A DNA stretch of 64,000 bases from Phragmites australis. Lineage: Eukaryota; Streptophyta; Magnoliopsida; Poales; Poaceae. The DNA lies in NCBI RefSeq assembly GCF_958298935.1, contig NC_084944.1, positions 17,019,679 through 17,083,678 of the forward strand, written 5' to 3'. Below, one piece after another: positions 1-12,224 of the stretch. A program made the position numbers and the translations under genes. The notes under the pieces are model-generated. The model made no database searches and was not told the origin of the DNA. It was given only the letters and a program-made list of their open reading frames with translations. Position 1 is the first letter of the stretch; each line of letters begins with the position of its first letter.

Positions 1-1507
1 GAGAGAGCATCCTTTGACATTGGTGGGGGTCGTAGCTTCATCGCAATATAGGAGGTGGAAGGGGGTGAACCCGGTGCTTGTGTGACTATGGTGCGGAGGG
101 ACCACAACACCTTGGGAAGCTCTTCGACCCATAGGCCTCGAGCTAGGCCCACGAGTCGATGATTTAAGCTGAAGAGAATGTTGTCGTTTACCCATTCGAT
201 AGACCCGTTGGACCGAGGATGGTGAACGACAATGAAGCATAATTCGATGCCGAGGTCATCATAGAATTGTCTAAAAGGCCCGGAGTCAAATTGTGTTCAG
301 TTATGTACTGTGAGCTGCCATGGGACACCAAAGTGGCAGATTATGTTCTTCCAGAAGAAATTATGGACATTCTTTTATGTGATAACCGTGAGGGGCTCAT
401 CCTCAACCCATTTGGAGAAGTATTCCAATGCTACCACCGCGTACTGAAGGTTGCTTTTGGCACGGGGGAATGGTTCGATGAGGTCCATGCCCCAACGAGC
501 CAGGAACCAGATGGGAGAGATCGGTTGCAGGGGAGCCAGGGGCCGGTGGTTTCGATGTCCCATCCATTTGCATCCTTAGCAGGTGCGGACGAGATCTTCC
601 TCATCAAACATGATTATATGCCATGCTGGCTAGGGCATGTGGCGCCAAATGATTACTACATAGGCCTTCATGTATCTCTCGGAGGAGGTTGGCCCCTTCT
701 TGCCTGGTAATGCAGCAGAGGAGGGGCGCATAGACACTTGTCTTGTAAAGGGCACCATCTATGAGATGGTAGCCCCTGGCGCGATGCTCAATGCGATGAA
801 GTGCAATCGGGTCTTCGGGCTCTTCTGTTCCACTCAGGAAGGATAAGAGGGGAGCTCTCCAGTCCATGGTTTCGATGGGGATAATGGTGGTAGCCGTCTC
901 GTCAAGAGCTTTAGCAGCCGGCTGGTGTAGGGTCTCAAGGAAGGCGCCCAACGGTAGGTCCTTGCCCGTGGTAGTAGCTTTTGCTAGGGCATCTACCTGG
1001 CCATTGTTCGTTCATAGTATGCTGCGGATTGATATGCCGCAAAAATATGCTTCCGCCAGATGGATGGCTTCAAGATATCTTTCCATGTCCGGATGTCAAA
1101 CTTGGAAGCTCTTGTCAACATGGATGGTGACGATTTGAGAGTCGGTCTGGATGATGACTCTGGCTGCTCCTAAGGCTTGGGCCTTTCGGAGGCCGAAGGG
1201 GATTGTTTCATATTCGGCTATGTTGTTGGTTGTCTTAAAATCTAGGTGGGCAACGAATTGGACCCACTGTCCTATGGGGGAGATGAGGACCGCACCGGCT
1301 TCGGCGCCCATGGAGCCATATGCATAGTCATTATAGATAGTCCAAATATCTTGGGGAGGGGCAGTGGTGGGTTCGGTGGGTGCCGAAGTCCATTCGGCGA
1401 TGAAGTCTGCTAAGATTTGGTATTTGATGGTGGTGTGGGCCACAAACTTTACCCTGAAGGGGGCTAGCTCTACTACCCATTTTGTAAGTTGATGGGTTGG
1501 TGATTTC
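1..1507 (-). pseudogene. Ty3/gypsy pol fragment (RNase H to integrase)
   Basis: Read on the minus strand this is a broken retrotransposon polyprotein. The RNase H part lies at about 1500-1100 and contains TKWVVELAPF, ADFIAEWT and NIAEYE; the usual catalytic Asp near WTIY is replaced (reads WTIYND). The integrase zinc-binding region follows at about 950-600 (H...H, then C-C spacing around LLREIHEG). The integrase core follows at about 560-375 (GMDLIEPFP, FSKWVE). The integrase end runs to the left edge (HHPRSNGSIEWVN, WVEELPKVLWSLRT). These blocks lie in different frames with stops between them, so it cannot be expressed as one protein. Protease and reverse transcriptase are absent on the right, where similarity stops near 1507; the left side may continue outside the window. 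No LTR is visible. Family assignment follows domain order and is firm; lineage is not resolved. Confidence 0.85.
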
Positions 1508-1707
1508 GTTCTTCTTCTGTGTTCTTTGTTTTCTCTTACAATTTTGATATTTGGCTGATCCTTGACTAACATTTTTTTTTCTTGGTTTGATCCATCTAAA
1601 ATCATCCTAGAGCATCTAGGGAAGGTTCTGAAAAGTTTGGTTTGTTGATTTTTTTGTAATTCTTGCATAATTGCAAAATTAAGTTTTAATCTTTTTTTCA
1701 TCACCAT

Positions 1708-2815
1708 ATGTTATAGCTACATGCGAGGGTCATAACTCTTGATCCAGAGATCTGATTGACTTGATTGTTATTGTATTAGTTTAGTAACATTGTCTAATTT
1801 TTACTGTTAAAACTTCGGAGCAATTGGACCTAGGACTCTTTTTGTTTATTGTTTTTATGATGTGGTAGTAGTTTGTCAAAAACAAAATACGAGAATAAAT
1901 TGGATTTTTTATTAGTATGAATTAAAATTTGAATTTGGCTTTTGCAATCATTCACCCTCACTCTGCTTGCCTATTTCATGAGTAATCAATCCTACAAGTG
2001 TCATCATAGCCAGAAACCGTTTCTAATTGATGTTAATTGATAATTAGAAACATGGCGTCTGATAGGTATTCTACAAATCCTTATGTTTTTTAATGGTGTC
2101 GATTTTTAGTTGTGGAAGACAAAGATGTACATTAAAACATAAGACTTAGCAATTTAGGAGAAGGTCTTCAAACTTTTCGATGTTTAGGAGAACGATGAAG
2201 TGATGACGTAGAACATCGTAGCCATCAAGACTAACATCGAGGCGAGGAATCTAATCATCCAAGGTCTAGGATGGAGCGACTTCAACTGAGTTGTAAATCT
2301 CAAATCAATGTACAAGGTATAGAAAACACTTTGTGATTATCATTAAGGCTTATCTACCATAAAAGAGGGACATCAAGATTTATATAAGAAAGAATACATG
2401 CGATTTGAGATGAAGTCCCATAAGTTTCTAGATGATTTCTTTGCTGGCTTTAGTAAGATCCTTCGCAATTTATGTTCTAGCTGTTAGTGTTTCATATATG
2501 GATACTAAAAATACATGTTAATTACTAAGAGCTTTATACATGTCAGTATAAGAGATGAAAACTACATATATTAGAGAATCTACCCATAGCAGAGGGAACT
2601 GTTAGTGGAAGTCAAGAAGTTCGATGGACACACACCCCAATAATGTGTTCAGTGGTCACAGTAGTCGGTCTCCTACCTAACTGACTGGCTGGCCTACCTC
2701 TTTTTGGGTGTGTAAAAGTAGCATTTTCAAGGGTCAACTTGTGCTGACGAATGTACACTTACTCAATGCAGAATTGTACTCACAACCTTAAATGAATGCC
2801 AGAATACCATATGAT
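1708..2815. other. Intergenic, no gene recognised
   Basis: AT-rich sequence between the gypsy fragment and the first CACTA element. I see no open frame of coding character, no RNA gene and no terminal repeat here. Confidence 0.5.
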
Positions 2816-4070
2816 CACTACTATAAAATCAGCTTATATGCCAGCCCATCACTGCCAGTTCCTAATGGGCCAGCAGTGATGTGGCATCACTACCGGTTCA
2901 TAAGCCGCGCGGAAAGAATCGGCCATCGTAGATTATAAACCGACAGTGATAAGTGTCATCACTGCCGGTCGATGGATTGAGCCTGTACCTTCTAGTAGAG
3001 AGTATGCGACAAGGAGGAAGGCTACCAAGGGGCTTAACAAAGTATTATATTTCACCAATTGACACAATATTAATGAATGACATTAATTTCTATTTATTAA
3101 TAAATGATATGAATTACTATGTATGATGCGAAGTTGGTATCATCGGATGAATCACGGACAGAATGGCCTCCCAACGATGATGTGAAGGAGGAGCCAGAAG
3201 CAGCGTCCCATAAGCATGCCCAGGAGGAGGAGGTTGAGAGGCTAGCCCGTTAGCTGTGCTCTGTGGAGGAGCAAGAAGCAGTGTCCCGTTAGTGTGCCTA
3301 GGAGGAGAAGGATGAAAGGGTGGCCCGTTAGTGTGCTGCAGAGGAGGCCAAAGGCTCAAACCATAGAGGCGTTCAGGCGTCAAACTTCGATGTCTTTGAC
3401 ACGCAGGGGAGTATGGAGCATAGGTGACACTGCGGTCAATCAGGTGTGGCCGGGTCCTGCACTCCACTAGCATCGACCCCCTAGCGTCTCCGAACGTACA
3501 CACTCCATCAGTTGTCAGTGCGGAGACAATATCCTCATCGCAAGAGTAGTAGAGGGATACTAGACTGGCTCAACTCAACCGACTTTTCAATGGGTGGCAT
3601 GTGAGAACTATTATATATTTGTGTGTTTGTCGATGCCTGACTCATAATATGTGTTCATTACTATGTATTAATGAAGTTGTTTTTATTATTGGTTTACAAT
3701 AAATATATGTATCATTGTATGCATGTATTGAGAGAGAGACGGAGAGATCGAAGAGAGAGAGGGAGTACAGAGAGGATAGAGAGAGGGAGGACCGAGGAGG
3801 GAGGAGAGAGAAAATACTGCCAGCTGAAATCTCAAGCTGTCAGTGATTCCAACGAATCACTACCGGTCGAAGGCTTCAGCCGGCAGTGATGCCTTGTGTA
3901 TCATTGCTAGCTAACTCATTTAGCTGACAGTGATAACTCCCTTCACTGTGGGTCCACCAAACCGACAGTTTTAGTCCTCGACTATCACTTCCCGTTGCCC
4001 ACTGCCGGCTCTAAAACCGGTAGTGAAGGGGGTTTTGGAGCCAGCAGTAAAAGGGATTTCTATAGTAGTG
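2816..4070. mobile_element. Non-autonomous CACTA element, ACTGCCGG family
   Basis: The element begins CACTACTATAAAATC and ends TTTCTATAGTAGTG, an inverted pair. Just inside both ends, short direct and inverted copies of a word like CACTGCCGGT are scattered (2850-2970 and 3835-4050), as expected for CACTA subterminal transposase-binding repeats. Flanking triplets are GAT and GAA, so the 3-bp target duplication is imperfect. The interior has no transposase. It holds three imperfect tandem units around 3190-3350, GA-rich on the plus strand, giving a 128-residue open frame on minus that I do not regard as a gene, and a GA-rich stretch at 3735-3820. Elements at 31370-32615 and 36524-37748 belong to the same subterminal family. 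Confidence 0.8.
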
Positions 4071-5170
4071 GAATGAGATTGATCTTGTATGTTCTCTTTG
4101 GTGCTGGTAGTGTGTCAAGATAATCAAGGCATACTCTTTGGGTAGCTCACTAGCTAAAGTATCACTGAACTAACACACTTAAATTGCCATTTTTCTTTTG
4201 TTCTTTGGGTCTTGTAGCCATTGAGGGGAGGATTCCAAAGAAAGTTCTCTTTCCTACTTGATTAGTCCTGACTTATTTCTTTGCCTATGAGAATTATTAT
4301 TGATCTGAAATGACTCATTTTCCTGAGCAAAAGAAAGCTTAGTAAAACACGGTCTTACATCCAATAATGGAACATTCCAAAAACACTACCTTACAATTAG
4401 TGGAAGCTCTTAGAAAGCGTAGGCTTTGTCGCGCAGCAGTGCAAGGGGACTTTTGAGTTTGGTCCAGGCATGCTATATTCTTTCATTATTCCAAACGGGG
4501 CTTAATGGAAACCAATACATTAGTAGTTTATTGCTCCACCAGGGGTATATTGTACTAGTCGAATGATAGCATGACACACTGTTGCGAGTCTATGTACAAA
4601 GACATACCCATCTATAGTGGTAGCACAGAAATTAAACTACATGAATCATGTTCAACGGATAGAATAATTCTTCTCATTCCACAACAAATTGGAAAAATAC
4701 CGACTTGTGTCAATGACAATGTGGGTCTGATCGAGTCTGGACGCCATTGAGACAACCAATGACATATAAGGGATTAGCTAGGCAAGCTTGCAGTGGCAGC
4801 TAAGAAAGTGCCCCTAGCTCCTTTATAATAGGTCTCATATTCAATCGCTTCAAGATGCAAGAGAAGTTAAACACACAGTGTACCCTTTTTACTTCTTAGT
4901 CGTCCAAAGAGAACAAATTACATCATAGTAACTTTCATATTTAAAAAAGAACAAATTACAGCATAGTAATAACTTTCATATTAAAAAGAACACTCAAGGC
5001 TTACATATATGACATATCCGAACATAGTTTTGCCCATAAATAAATATACAAACTCATATGCCGAAGAAATGTAGCAGTTATTCTGCAGAAAAAACGAAGA
5101 GGACTGCAAATCACGCAAGGCCGTGTATGCAACATAGAGTAACGTCGATCACTGATCATCATTCAGGTGA
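4071..5170. other. 3' flank of gene 1, no gene recognised
   Basis: About 1.1 kb with no coding open frame and no terminal repeats. The part nearest 5171 would include the 3' UTR of the minus-strand gene that ends there; I cannot place the polyadenylation site. Confidence 0.45.
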
Positions 5171-7029
5171 TCAGTGCTGGGCCGGAGGGTGGTAGATTGG
5201 AGTCGGGGACCCGTAAGTCGGCGTTGGGGGGTGGTACTCTGGCTGTGGCTTGGGCTCTGGCTTCGGCTTCGGTGGCACGGGCTTCTTGTGGAAGTAGTCG
5301 AAGAAGTGGTGGTGCTCGTGGTCCTTGTGGAAGTGATCAAAGAAGTGCTTCTTGTCGAACAAGTGCCGGGCCGGAGGATGGTAGATAGGAGTCGGCGACC
5401 CGTACGTCGGCGTCGGGTGGTGGTACTCTGGCTGCGGCTTGGGCTCTGGCTTGGGCTTTGGCTCTGGCTTAGGCTTGGGCGGCACGGGCTTCTTGTGGAA
5501 GTGGTCGAAGAAGTTGTGATGCTCGTGGTCCTTGTGGAAGTGATCAAAGAAGTGCTTCTTGTCGAACAAGTGACGGGCCGGAGGGTGGTAGATCGGAGTC
5601 GGGGATCCGTACGTCGGCGTCGGGGGGTGGTACTCCGGTTGCGGCTTGGGTTCTGGCTTCGGCTTCGGTGGCACGGGCTTCTTGTGGAAGTGGTCGAAGA
5701 AGTGGTGGTGCTCGTGGTCCTTGTGGAAGTGATCAAAGAAGTGCTTCTTATCGAACAAGTGACGGGCCGGAGGGTGGTAGATCGGAGTCGGGGATCCGTA
5801 CGTCGGCGTCGGGGGGTGGTACTCCGGTTGCGGCTTGGGTTCTGGCTTCGGCTTCGATGGCACGGGCTTCTTGTGGAAGTGGTCGAAGAAGTGGTGGTGC
5901 TCGTGGTCCTTGTGGAAGTGATCAAAGAAGTGCTTCTTATCGAACAAGTGACGGGCCGGAGGGTGGTAGATCGGAGTCGGGGATCCGTACGTCGGCGTCG
6001 GGGGGTGGTACTCCGGTTGCGGCTTGGGTTCTGGCTTCGGCTTCGGTGGCACGGGCTTCTTGTGGAAGTGGTCGAAGAAGTGGTGGTGCTCGTGGTCCTT
6101 GTGGAAGTGATCAAAGAAGTGTTTCTTATCGAACAAGTGACGGGCCGGAGGGTGGTAGATCGGAGTCGGGGACCCATACGTCGGCGTCGGGCTGTGGTAG
6201 TCCGGCTGCGGCTTGGGCTCTGGCTTTGGCTTTGGTGGCACGGGTTTCTTGTGGAAGTGGTCGAAGAAGTGGTGGTGCTCGTGGTCCTTGTGGAAGTGAT
6301 CAAAGAAGTGCTTCTTATCGAACAAGTGCCGGGCCGGAGGATGGTAGATCGGAGTCGGTGACCCGTACGTCGGTGTCGGGGGGTGGTACTCCGGCTGCGG
6401 CTCGGGCTCTGGCTTTGGCTTCGGCGGCACAGGATTCTTGTGGAAGTGGTCCAGGAAGTGCTTTTTGATCGGGCCGCAGATGGTCGCCGACGCGCACTCT
6501 GCCGACGAGCTGTGCGTTTTGCCTGGAACGGCGACGAAGGTGGCGTCGGCCATCGGCACTATCCTTGACGGCTCCTGACCCACGCACGGTGTTCCTGCCG
6601 TGCTGAGGAGCTGCGCGTGGCAGTCGGCGCCATGGAGGTCGGCGGCCAGCGGAACGCTGAATGCGCCGGAGCCGTCCAGTTTGCCGACGGCCTTGCTCTC
6701 GTACTCGCCGTTGATGTTCTTGCACTTGATCGCTACCTGAAGACCTGAAATGAAAATGAACATATAATCAAAATTAGTTGCATTAGCTAATTTAGCTTCT
6801 AATCTAATAATCAAGTATTATGTGTTTAAAATTGTGAAACAAAATCGAAATCCCTGGCTGGTATACCCTTGAAAGCGGTCTCGGCCTTCATGTTCTTCCT
6901 CGTGCAGTCCGCGCACTTGGCCAGGCCGACGACGACCGACGCAGCCTCACTGGACGCAGCGTTTGCGATGGCAGCCGCCATCAGCACGGCGCAAACGCCG
7001 AGGAGAAAGCCCCGCGGCGCAGCTGCCAT
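5171..7029 (-). CDS. Ole e 1-like secreted proline/histidine-rich repeat protein (gene 1)
   Basis: Two exons, 7029-6867 and 6744-5171, with a 122-bp intron (GT at 6866, AG at 6745, split Gly codon); product 578 residues, stop TGA. Residues 1 to about 28 are a signal peptide (MAAAPRGFLLGV..., hydrophobic core). The Ole e 1-like domain covers about 30-150, with Cys at 39, 42, 62, 96, 108, 138 and 144. Residues about 150-578 are seven units of about 63 residues built from YGSPTPIYHPPA, KKHFFDHFHKDH and KKPVPPKPKPEPKPQP; one unit has six extra residues. Family knowledge places such proteins in the cell wall as extensin-like structural proteins; the His-rich segments could bind metal (inference). 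An earlier in-frame ATG at 7107 overlaps the TATA box, upstream of the expected transcript start, so 7029 is chosen. The paralogue is at 35446. Confidence 0.9.
5195..6480 (-). repeat. 189-bp coding minisatellite in gene 1
   Basis: The same word (gat-cggagtc type) recurs at 5195, 5384, 5591, 5780, 5969, 6158 and 6347. All spacings are 189 bp except one of 207 bp, which holds an 18-bp insert. The units starting near 5591, 5780 and 5969 differ by only a few bases. Because 189 is divisible by three, every unit keeps the same frame and other frames stay open too. The array encodes the Pro/His tail. Confidence 0.95.
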
Positions 7030-7110
7030 GTTTGTGTAACACTGGCTCGCTCTTGCTTCTAGGATGGATATGGATGGTTTGATGAGAGGGAAGGAGAGGC
7101 AATGCATGGC

Positions 7111-7118
7111 TTATATAG
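7111..7118 (-). promoter_or_regulatory. TATA box of gene 1
   Basis: CTATATAA on the minus strand, 82 bp or more upstream of the ATG at 7029. It predicts transcription starting near 7085 and a leader of about 55 bases. Confidence 0.7.
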
Positions 7119-7194
7119 GCGTCGGCATTGATCACACAGCTCGATCTGACACGATCGAGAGGTTCATGAGGGGGGGGGGGGGTGGTCGTATAAT

Positions 7195-7213
7195 TTTGGC
7201 GCCGAATTTGCAG
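7195..7213 (-). promoter_or_regulatory. 19-bp promoter word shared by both genes, E2F-like core
   Basis: On the minus strand this reads CTGCAAATTCGGCGCCAAA, about 166 bp upstream of the ATG. The identical 19 bases occur in the same orientation, about 190 bp upstream of the ATG, in gene 2 (35238-35256). The core TTTGGCGC matches the plant E2F consensus TTTSSCGC. Sequence identity is seen directly; E2F binding is inference. Confidence 0.6.
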
Positions 7214-7986
7214 ATCGCGAATTAATGCCGTCCATTTGAGTTGATCAATCTCTGTCCTACTCATGTCAACCGATCGGTTGGTAGCTTGTGTTGTGTTGGT
7301 TACGACTGTCGCGGCCCATGCATGCATGCATGCATGGCGCGTAAGTACGTGCATGCATTCTTTCATTGGTGACATGAAAAGGCAAATTTAAAGTTGCTGT
7401 GAAGTGTGCGTCTACTGTGCACAATAAGACAATTGTTCTGCAGAACAGTACTACTTTTTTTTTCAGGAAAGGACGGTACTTTCAGAATTTAATGGAGTAC
7501 TGGTTGCTTCTTTCTCTTCCTTCCTAGCACCACAATACTTTTGTTTGTTGGTTGTATATATACTAAAGATACCAGCTTATTAAAACAAAATTAGTAATTC
7601 CATGTAATTGAATACTTCAAAAGAAGGTTGGCCCAAATTCATGTCATAATGTTATTTTAGAGTCAAACACTCAAATATAAGATATCACGATATCACATAA
7701 TAAATTAATTTGATGTCATTTACATATATATATACATATACCTATATATATTCTGTAGGTGCACGCAATATATCTGTAGAATGCGCACATGCCTAGCGCA
7801 CGTTCGACCGAGCAGCCAACCAGGCTCTGCCATGCACACCAGCCCCATGGACTGAGCGCGCGCCACCCGTGCTCCCACTCACCGACCTCGTGAGTCCACT
7901 GGAGATCAAGCATCGATTGTAACTAATTGCAACTTCGTACATAGAGGAGTTACAACTTTGAGCATATGGTGATTGCAACTATATGT
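7214..7986. other. Upstream region of gene 1, no gene recognised
   Basis: Contains an ATGC run (7317-7336), TA-rich repeats around 7720-7750, a GC-rich piece (7790-7880), and at 7916-7985 a short stretch of the TTGTAACT-type words seen in larger arrays elsewhere. No coding region. Confidence 0.45.
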
Positions 7987-8015
7987 CACTACGTGAAGAA
8001 CGAATATAGGAGACA

Positions 8016-8365
8016 CAGTTTAGTGACGGGTCATTACGCGACCCGTCACTTATATCACCTCGGGTCACGCCCATTTATAGACCCGTCACTGATACCAGAT
8101 AATAGGTGACGGGTCATAATATTACCCGTCACCAATAACATGAGTGACGGATAATAACTAAACCCATCACTTATGATTTGGTCATAGGTGACGGGTAACC
8201 CTGCAACAGTAATAAGTGACGGGTCATGTTATGATCCGTCACTTATAACTTGGCAAAGGTGACAAGTCTCCCTAAGCCAATTATAAGTGACAGGTTATAA
8301 TTCAACCCGTCACTTATGACCCTTAATAGGTGATGGTAACCTTATCACCTGTCACCTATTAGTTA
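8016..8365. repeat. Left subterminal repeats of the CACTA element
   Basis: Roughly a dozen copies of GTGACGGGT or its inverse, separated by 10-30 bases of variable sequence. In CACTA elements such arrays bind the TnpA/TNP1 protein. Confidence 0.75.
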
Positions 8366-8788
8366 GCTCTGTTTTAAGAGCTAGCCAGCCACTATACGGG
8401 CGAATAGTTACTGCACAGTGCCGCCCGCACAGTACCTGGCGATTTTCACCAGCTCCTCTAGTATTCTCCAATAGCTTGTTGATTTGAAGTTTAAATTGGT
8501 GCTAGGTCTTTGAAAGTTCGCATCTCCCCCTTTCCTCCTCCTTTCCTCTCCTATAAACCCTAATTGGTAGATTTATTGTGTTTTGAGTTGTAATCAACTG
8601 TTTTGCATGTTTATCCAAAATCTTAAAACAAGTGAGTTGTATTTATGTTATATTTGATATTAGATTTGCCCGATATACAGTGAGATATCACAGATCTAGT
8701 GTATTTGTAGGGAATTTTTTGTCGCATGCTTAACCACAAAATTAAGGTCATTGTTAATGAAGAATGAATGTTTTTTCATTAATTGTAG

Positions 8789-11700
8789 ATGACGGACAGA
8801 AGTTGGATGTACCTCAAGACCCAGACTTGTTCGGAGTACCTGAGCAAGGTGAAGCATTTCATGAGTGCTGCCTTGGCGAATTTGAAAGATCGTGATAAAA
8901 CGGCAATGTATTGTCCGTGTCGTGACTGCAGGAATCAAAAGAAGTTCCCGAAACCAGACAATATCCATGCACACTTGGTCATGCGTGGATTTAAAGAGAA
9001 TTATACATGTTGGAACAAACATGGCAAAGAAGGCCTTAACGAGGGAGAGATGGATCGGGCCCTCCATGCCGACAGTGTGGATCAAGGACTTAAACCCGGT
9101 GAAATGGATCACGATCTCAGGGATGAGGACATATTAGGTTTGAATGATAATGATCTTGAGGATTTTGTGGAGAATGTGGACCAGATGGTGCGGGATGTCG
9201 AGCGGCACGACAAGTATAATAATGGTGGGTTTGCTAGATTCTAGGAATTTATGCGGGATTCCAAGATGCCCATTTATCCCAACTGTAAGGAGAAGTACAC
9301 ACAGATATTTGGGAACCTAAAGCTTCTACAGCTGAAGGAAACTCATGGTTGGACTGACAAGAGTTTTGTAGCATTGCTACATCTACTAAGGGACATGCTA
9401 CCGGAGGGGAACTTGGTGCTCAAGGGTGTCTACGACGCGAAGAAGATAATTTATCCTTTATGACTAGAAATAGAAAAAATACATGCATGTAAGCAGGATT
9501 GTATCTTGTTTCGTGGAGAGTATGCAGAGCTGGATCAATGCCCCATGTGTGGAACCCATCGATATAAGCGTAGAAATGACGGTGGTGACGGGGACGAGGG
9601 CAAGAAAAGTAAAGGTGGTCCTAGAAAGGTGGTATGGTATTTTCCTGTAATTCCTTATCTGAAGCGTCTGTTTACAAACAGAAACGAGGCTCAATTGGTA
9701 CATTGGCATAAGGAGGGTCATAAGAACGATGCAATGATATGCCACCCGGCAGATTCTGCTCAGTGGCGAATTGTTGATTCTACATTTGGTTGGTTCGCCG
9801 AAGAATTAAGAAATATTAGGTTTGCTATGATCACAGATGGCATGAATCCATTCGGTAATATGAGTACCTCACATAGCACCTGGCCTGTTGTATTGTCGAT
9901 CTACAACTTTCCACCTGGCTTTGTACCAAGCAAAAATACATTATGTTATCGATCTTGATATCAGGACCGAAATAGCCTGGCAATGATAGAGATGTGTACC
10001 TTAGCCTTTAGGCGATGATCTTAAGAAACTCTGGTCGGAAGATGTCGAGGTTTGGGATCAGTACAAGCAAGAGTACTTTACCTTGCACGCTATGTTGTTC
10101 GTCACCATCAATGATCTGTCAGCACTTCGTAACTTGTCAGGTTAGAGCAAAAGAAAAGGTGAAGCTTGCCCCATTGCTTAGATGACACATGTAGTTTGAG
10201 GTTGAACAACTCAAAGAAAATATTGTACATGTGGCATCGACATTTTTTTCCCAGGAAGCACCCATAACAAAACATGGACAAGTAGTTCAACGGTATAAGG
10301 GAGAAAGCGTTATCTCCGAGGCATTTCAGTGGGGAAGATGTCCACAATCAGGTTAAGAATATCAATGTTGTCCTTAGCAAGCGAAATCAATCCTCTAAGG
10401 ATGATGAACAGTTAGGAATGTGGAACAAGAAATCAATACTATTCGAGCTAAAGTATTGGGAAAAATTAGATGCTTGCCACTCTATCGACAACATGCATGT
10501 AAACAAGAATATCTGCGAGAGTCTGATTGGTACATTGCTCCAAATGAAGGGAAAAGGAAAGGATCATGAGAATGCATGAGCTGACCTTGAAGAAATGGGC
10601 TTAAGGCCGGAGCTCCATGCATTAGATACGGACAAAGAAAAACATGTACCCCCAGTAGCTATCATTCTCTCCAGGAAGGAGAAAAGAGAATTCTGTGAGT
10701 TCTTGCACAGTGTGGAAGTTCCCTCCGATTATTCGTCCAACATCGCAAGACTTGTCTCGGTGAAAGAGCTGAAAATGAATTTCGCCATGATGAAGTCCCA
10801 TGATTGTCATGTGATGATGATGTCACTGCTTGCGGTAACTATTAGGAACATCCTCCCAATAAAGGTTCGTGAGGCTATCCTGAGCCTGTGCTTTTTCTTC
10901 AATACAATTGAACAAAAGGTGCTTGATCCACACTCGCTGGAGGAGTTAGAAAAAAGACACATTGAGACTCTATGTATTCTTGAGGTGTATTTCCCACAAT
11001 CCTTTTTTAATATCATGGTACATCTCACTGCTCACCTTGTGAAGGAGATACACTACCTTGGCCCCGTGTTCCTGCATCACATGTTTCCATACGAGATATA
11101 TGGACGTTCTCAAGTCGTACATAAGGAATCAAGCATTTCCTGAGGGATGCATCGTACAGGATTACGCGACGGAGGAGGCATTGGAGTGGTCTGTTAATTA
11201 CATTAACCCAAATAACCAAATTGGCATGCCTAAGTCTCGCCATGAGGGGAGGCTCGCAGGTGTGGGAGTTCTGGGGAAGATGGCAATAACTCCTGATCCG
11301 AAGGCTTACGACCAAGCTCATTTCCTCGTGCTACAACAAATGAGCGAAGTGTGTCCATATGTCGATGAGCACAAACAGATGCTGCTTGAAGAGAATCCAG
11401 GGCAGACCGAAGCTTGGGTTGCGAGTCAACATATGCAAAGGTTCACAACTTGGTTCCGAGATCGAATCAGACAATCGAGTACTCCTACAAGTGCTCTGAT
11501 AAAAAAAACTGGCATCAGGCTCTATATATACAATTATAACATATCAAGGGTACGGTATAAACAGATACATATTTTACACGATTGCACAAGATGAGAAGAG
11601 CATATACCAGAACAGTGGTGTCCGTATAGATGCTTATGACAACGACATGCAGAGGGGCACATACTACGGTCAATAGAGGAGATCTGGGAGCTGAACTACT

Positions 11701-12084
11701 TGTGATTCAAGGTAGCCCTGTTTCGGTGCTGTTAGGTACATGGGGGCAAAGGGCGTCACTAATGACAAGAATGGGTTCACTAGTATTGATCTCAAACATG
11801 TCGGATACAAGTCTGAACCCTTCGTACTCACTAAAGATGTTCGCCAAGTCTTTTATGTGACTGACACAACAAAGAAGAAACGTCATGTGGTTCTCACTGG
11901 GAAAAGATGCATCGTCAGAGTTGCAAACATCATTGATGAGGAGGAGTTCAATCAATTCGATGAAATTCCCTCTTTTTCTATTACAGTCGTGCCATGCCTT
12001 TCACCGATCGAGGAAACTCCATACATCCGCCCTGACCACAATGAAGGGATCCATGTCAAGAAAGCACGAAAACGACGAATTTGA
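8789..12084 (+). pseudogene. CACTA transposase (Tnp2/TnpD-like), broken
   Basis: Starts MTDRSWMY, the transposase-associated N-terminal domain, with a CPCRDC zinc-finger-like motif. The Transposase_21 core follows in several frames (GWTDKSFVALLHLLRDMLPEG, CPMCG, ITDGMNPFG, HSTWPVV). A DUF4218 region comes at about 10595-11500 (FLHHMFPYE, IVQDYATEEALEWS) and a DUF4216-like end at 11600-12084 (RGTYYG, DLKHVGYKSEPFVL). In-frame stops (for example after IIYPL near 9463) and at least three frame changes prevent expression. Full-length relatives are about 1,000 residues or more. It was the strand-cleaving enzyme of this element. Confidence 0.9.
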
Positions 12085-12224
12085 ATTTCAGTGTCAAATT
12101 TGTAATATTAATGTCATATTTGTAATATTAATGTCAAATTTGACTTTTAAGTTATTTGAATTGTTAATGTTAATGTCAAATTTGAATTTTAAGTCTCAAG
12201 TTATTTGAATTTGTAATATTAATG

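Noticed and set aside
267..710. 147-residue plus-strand open frame at the left edge
   Set aside because: It is the antisense shadow of the integrase core of the gypsy fragment.
5174..6361. 395-residue open frame on plus, opposite gene 1
   Set aside because: It follows from a stop-free 189-bp repeat being a multiple of three; no promoter, domain or intron structure supports it, whereas the minus frame has a signal peptide, a cysteine domain, an intron and a paralogue.
7172..7183. Run of 12 G upstream of gene 1 (and a similar run near 63390)
   Set aside because: Simple homopolymers prone to sequencing error; no evidence of function.
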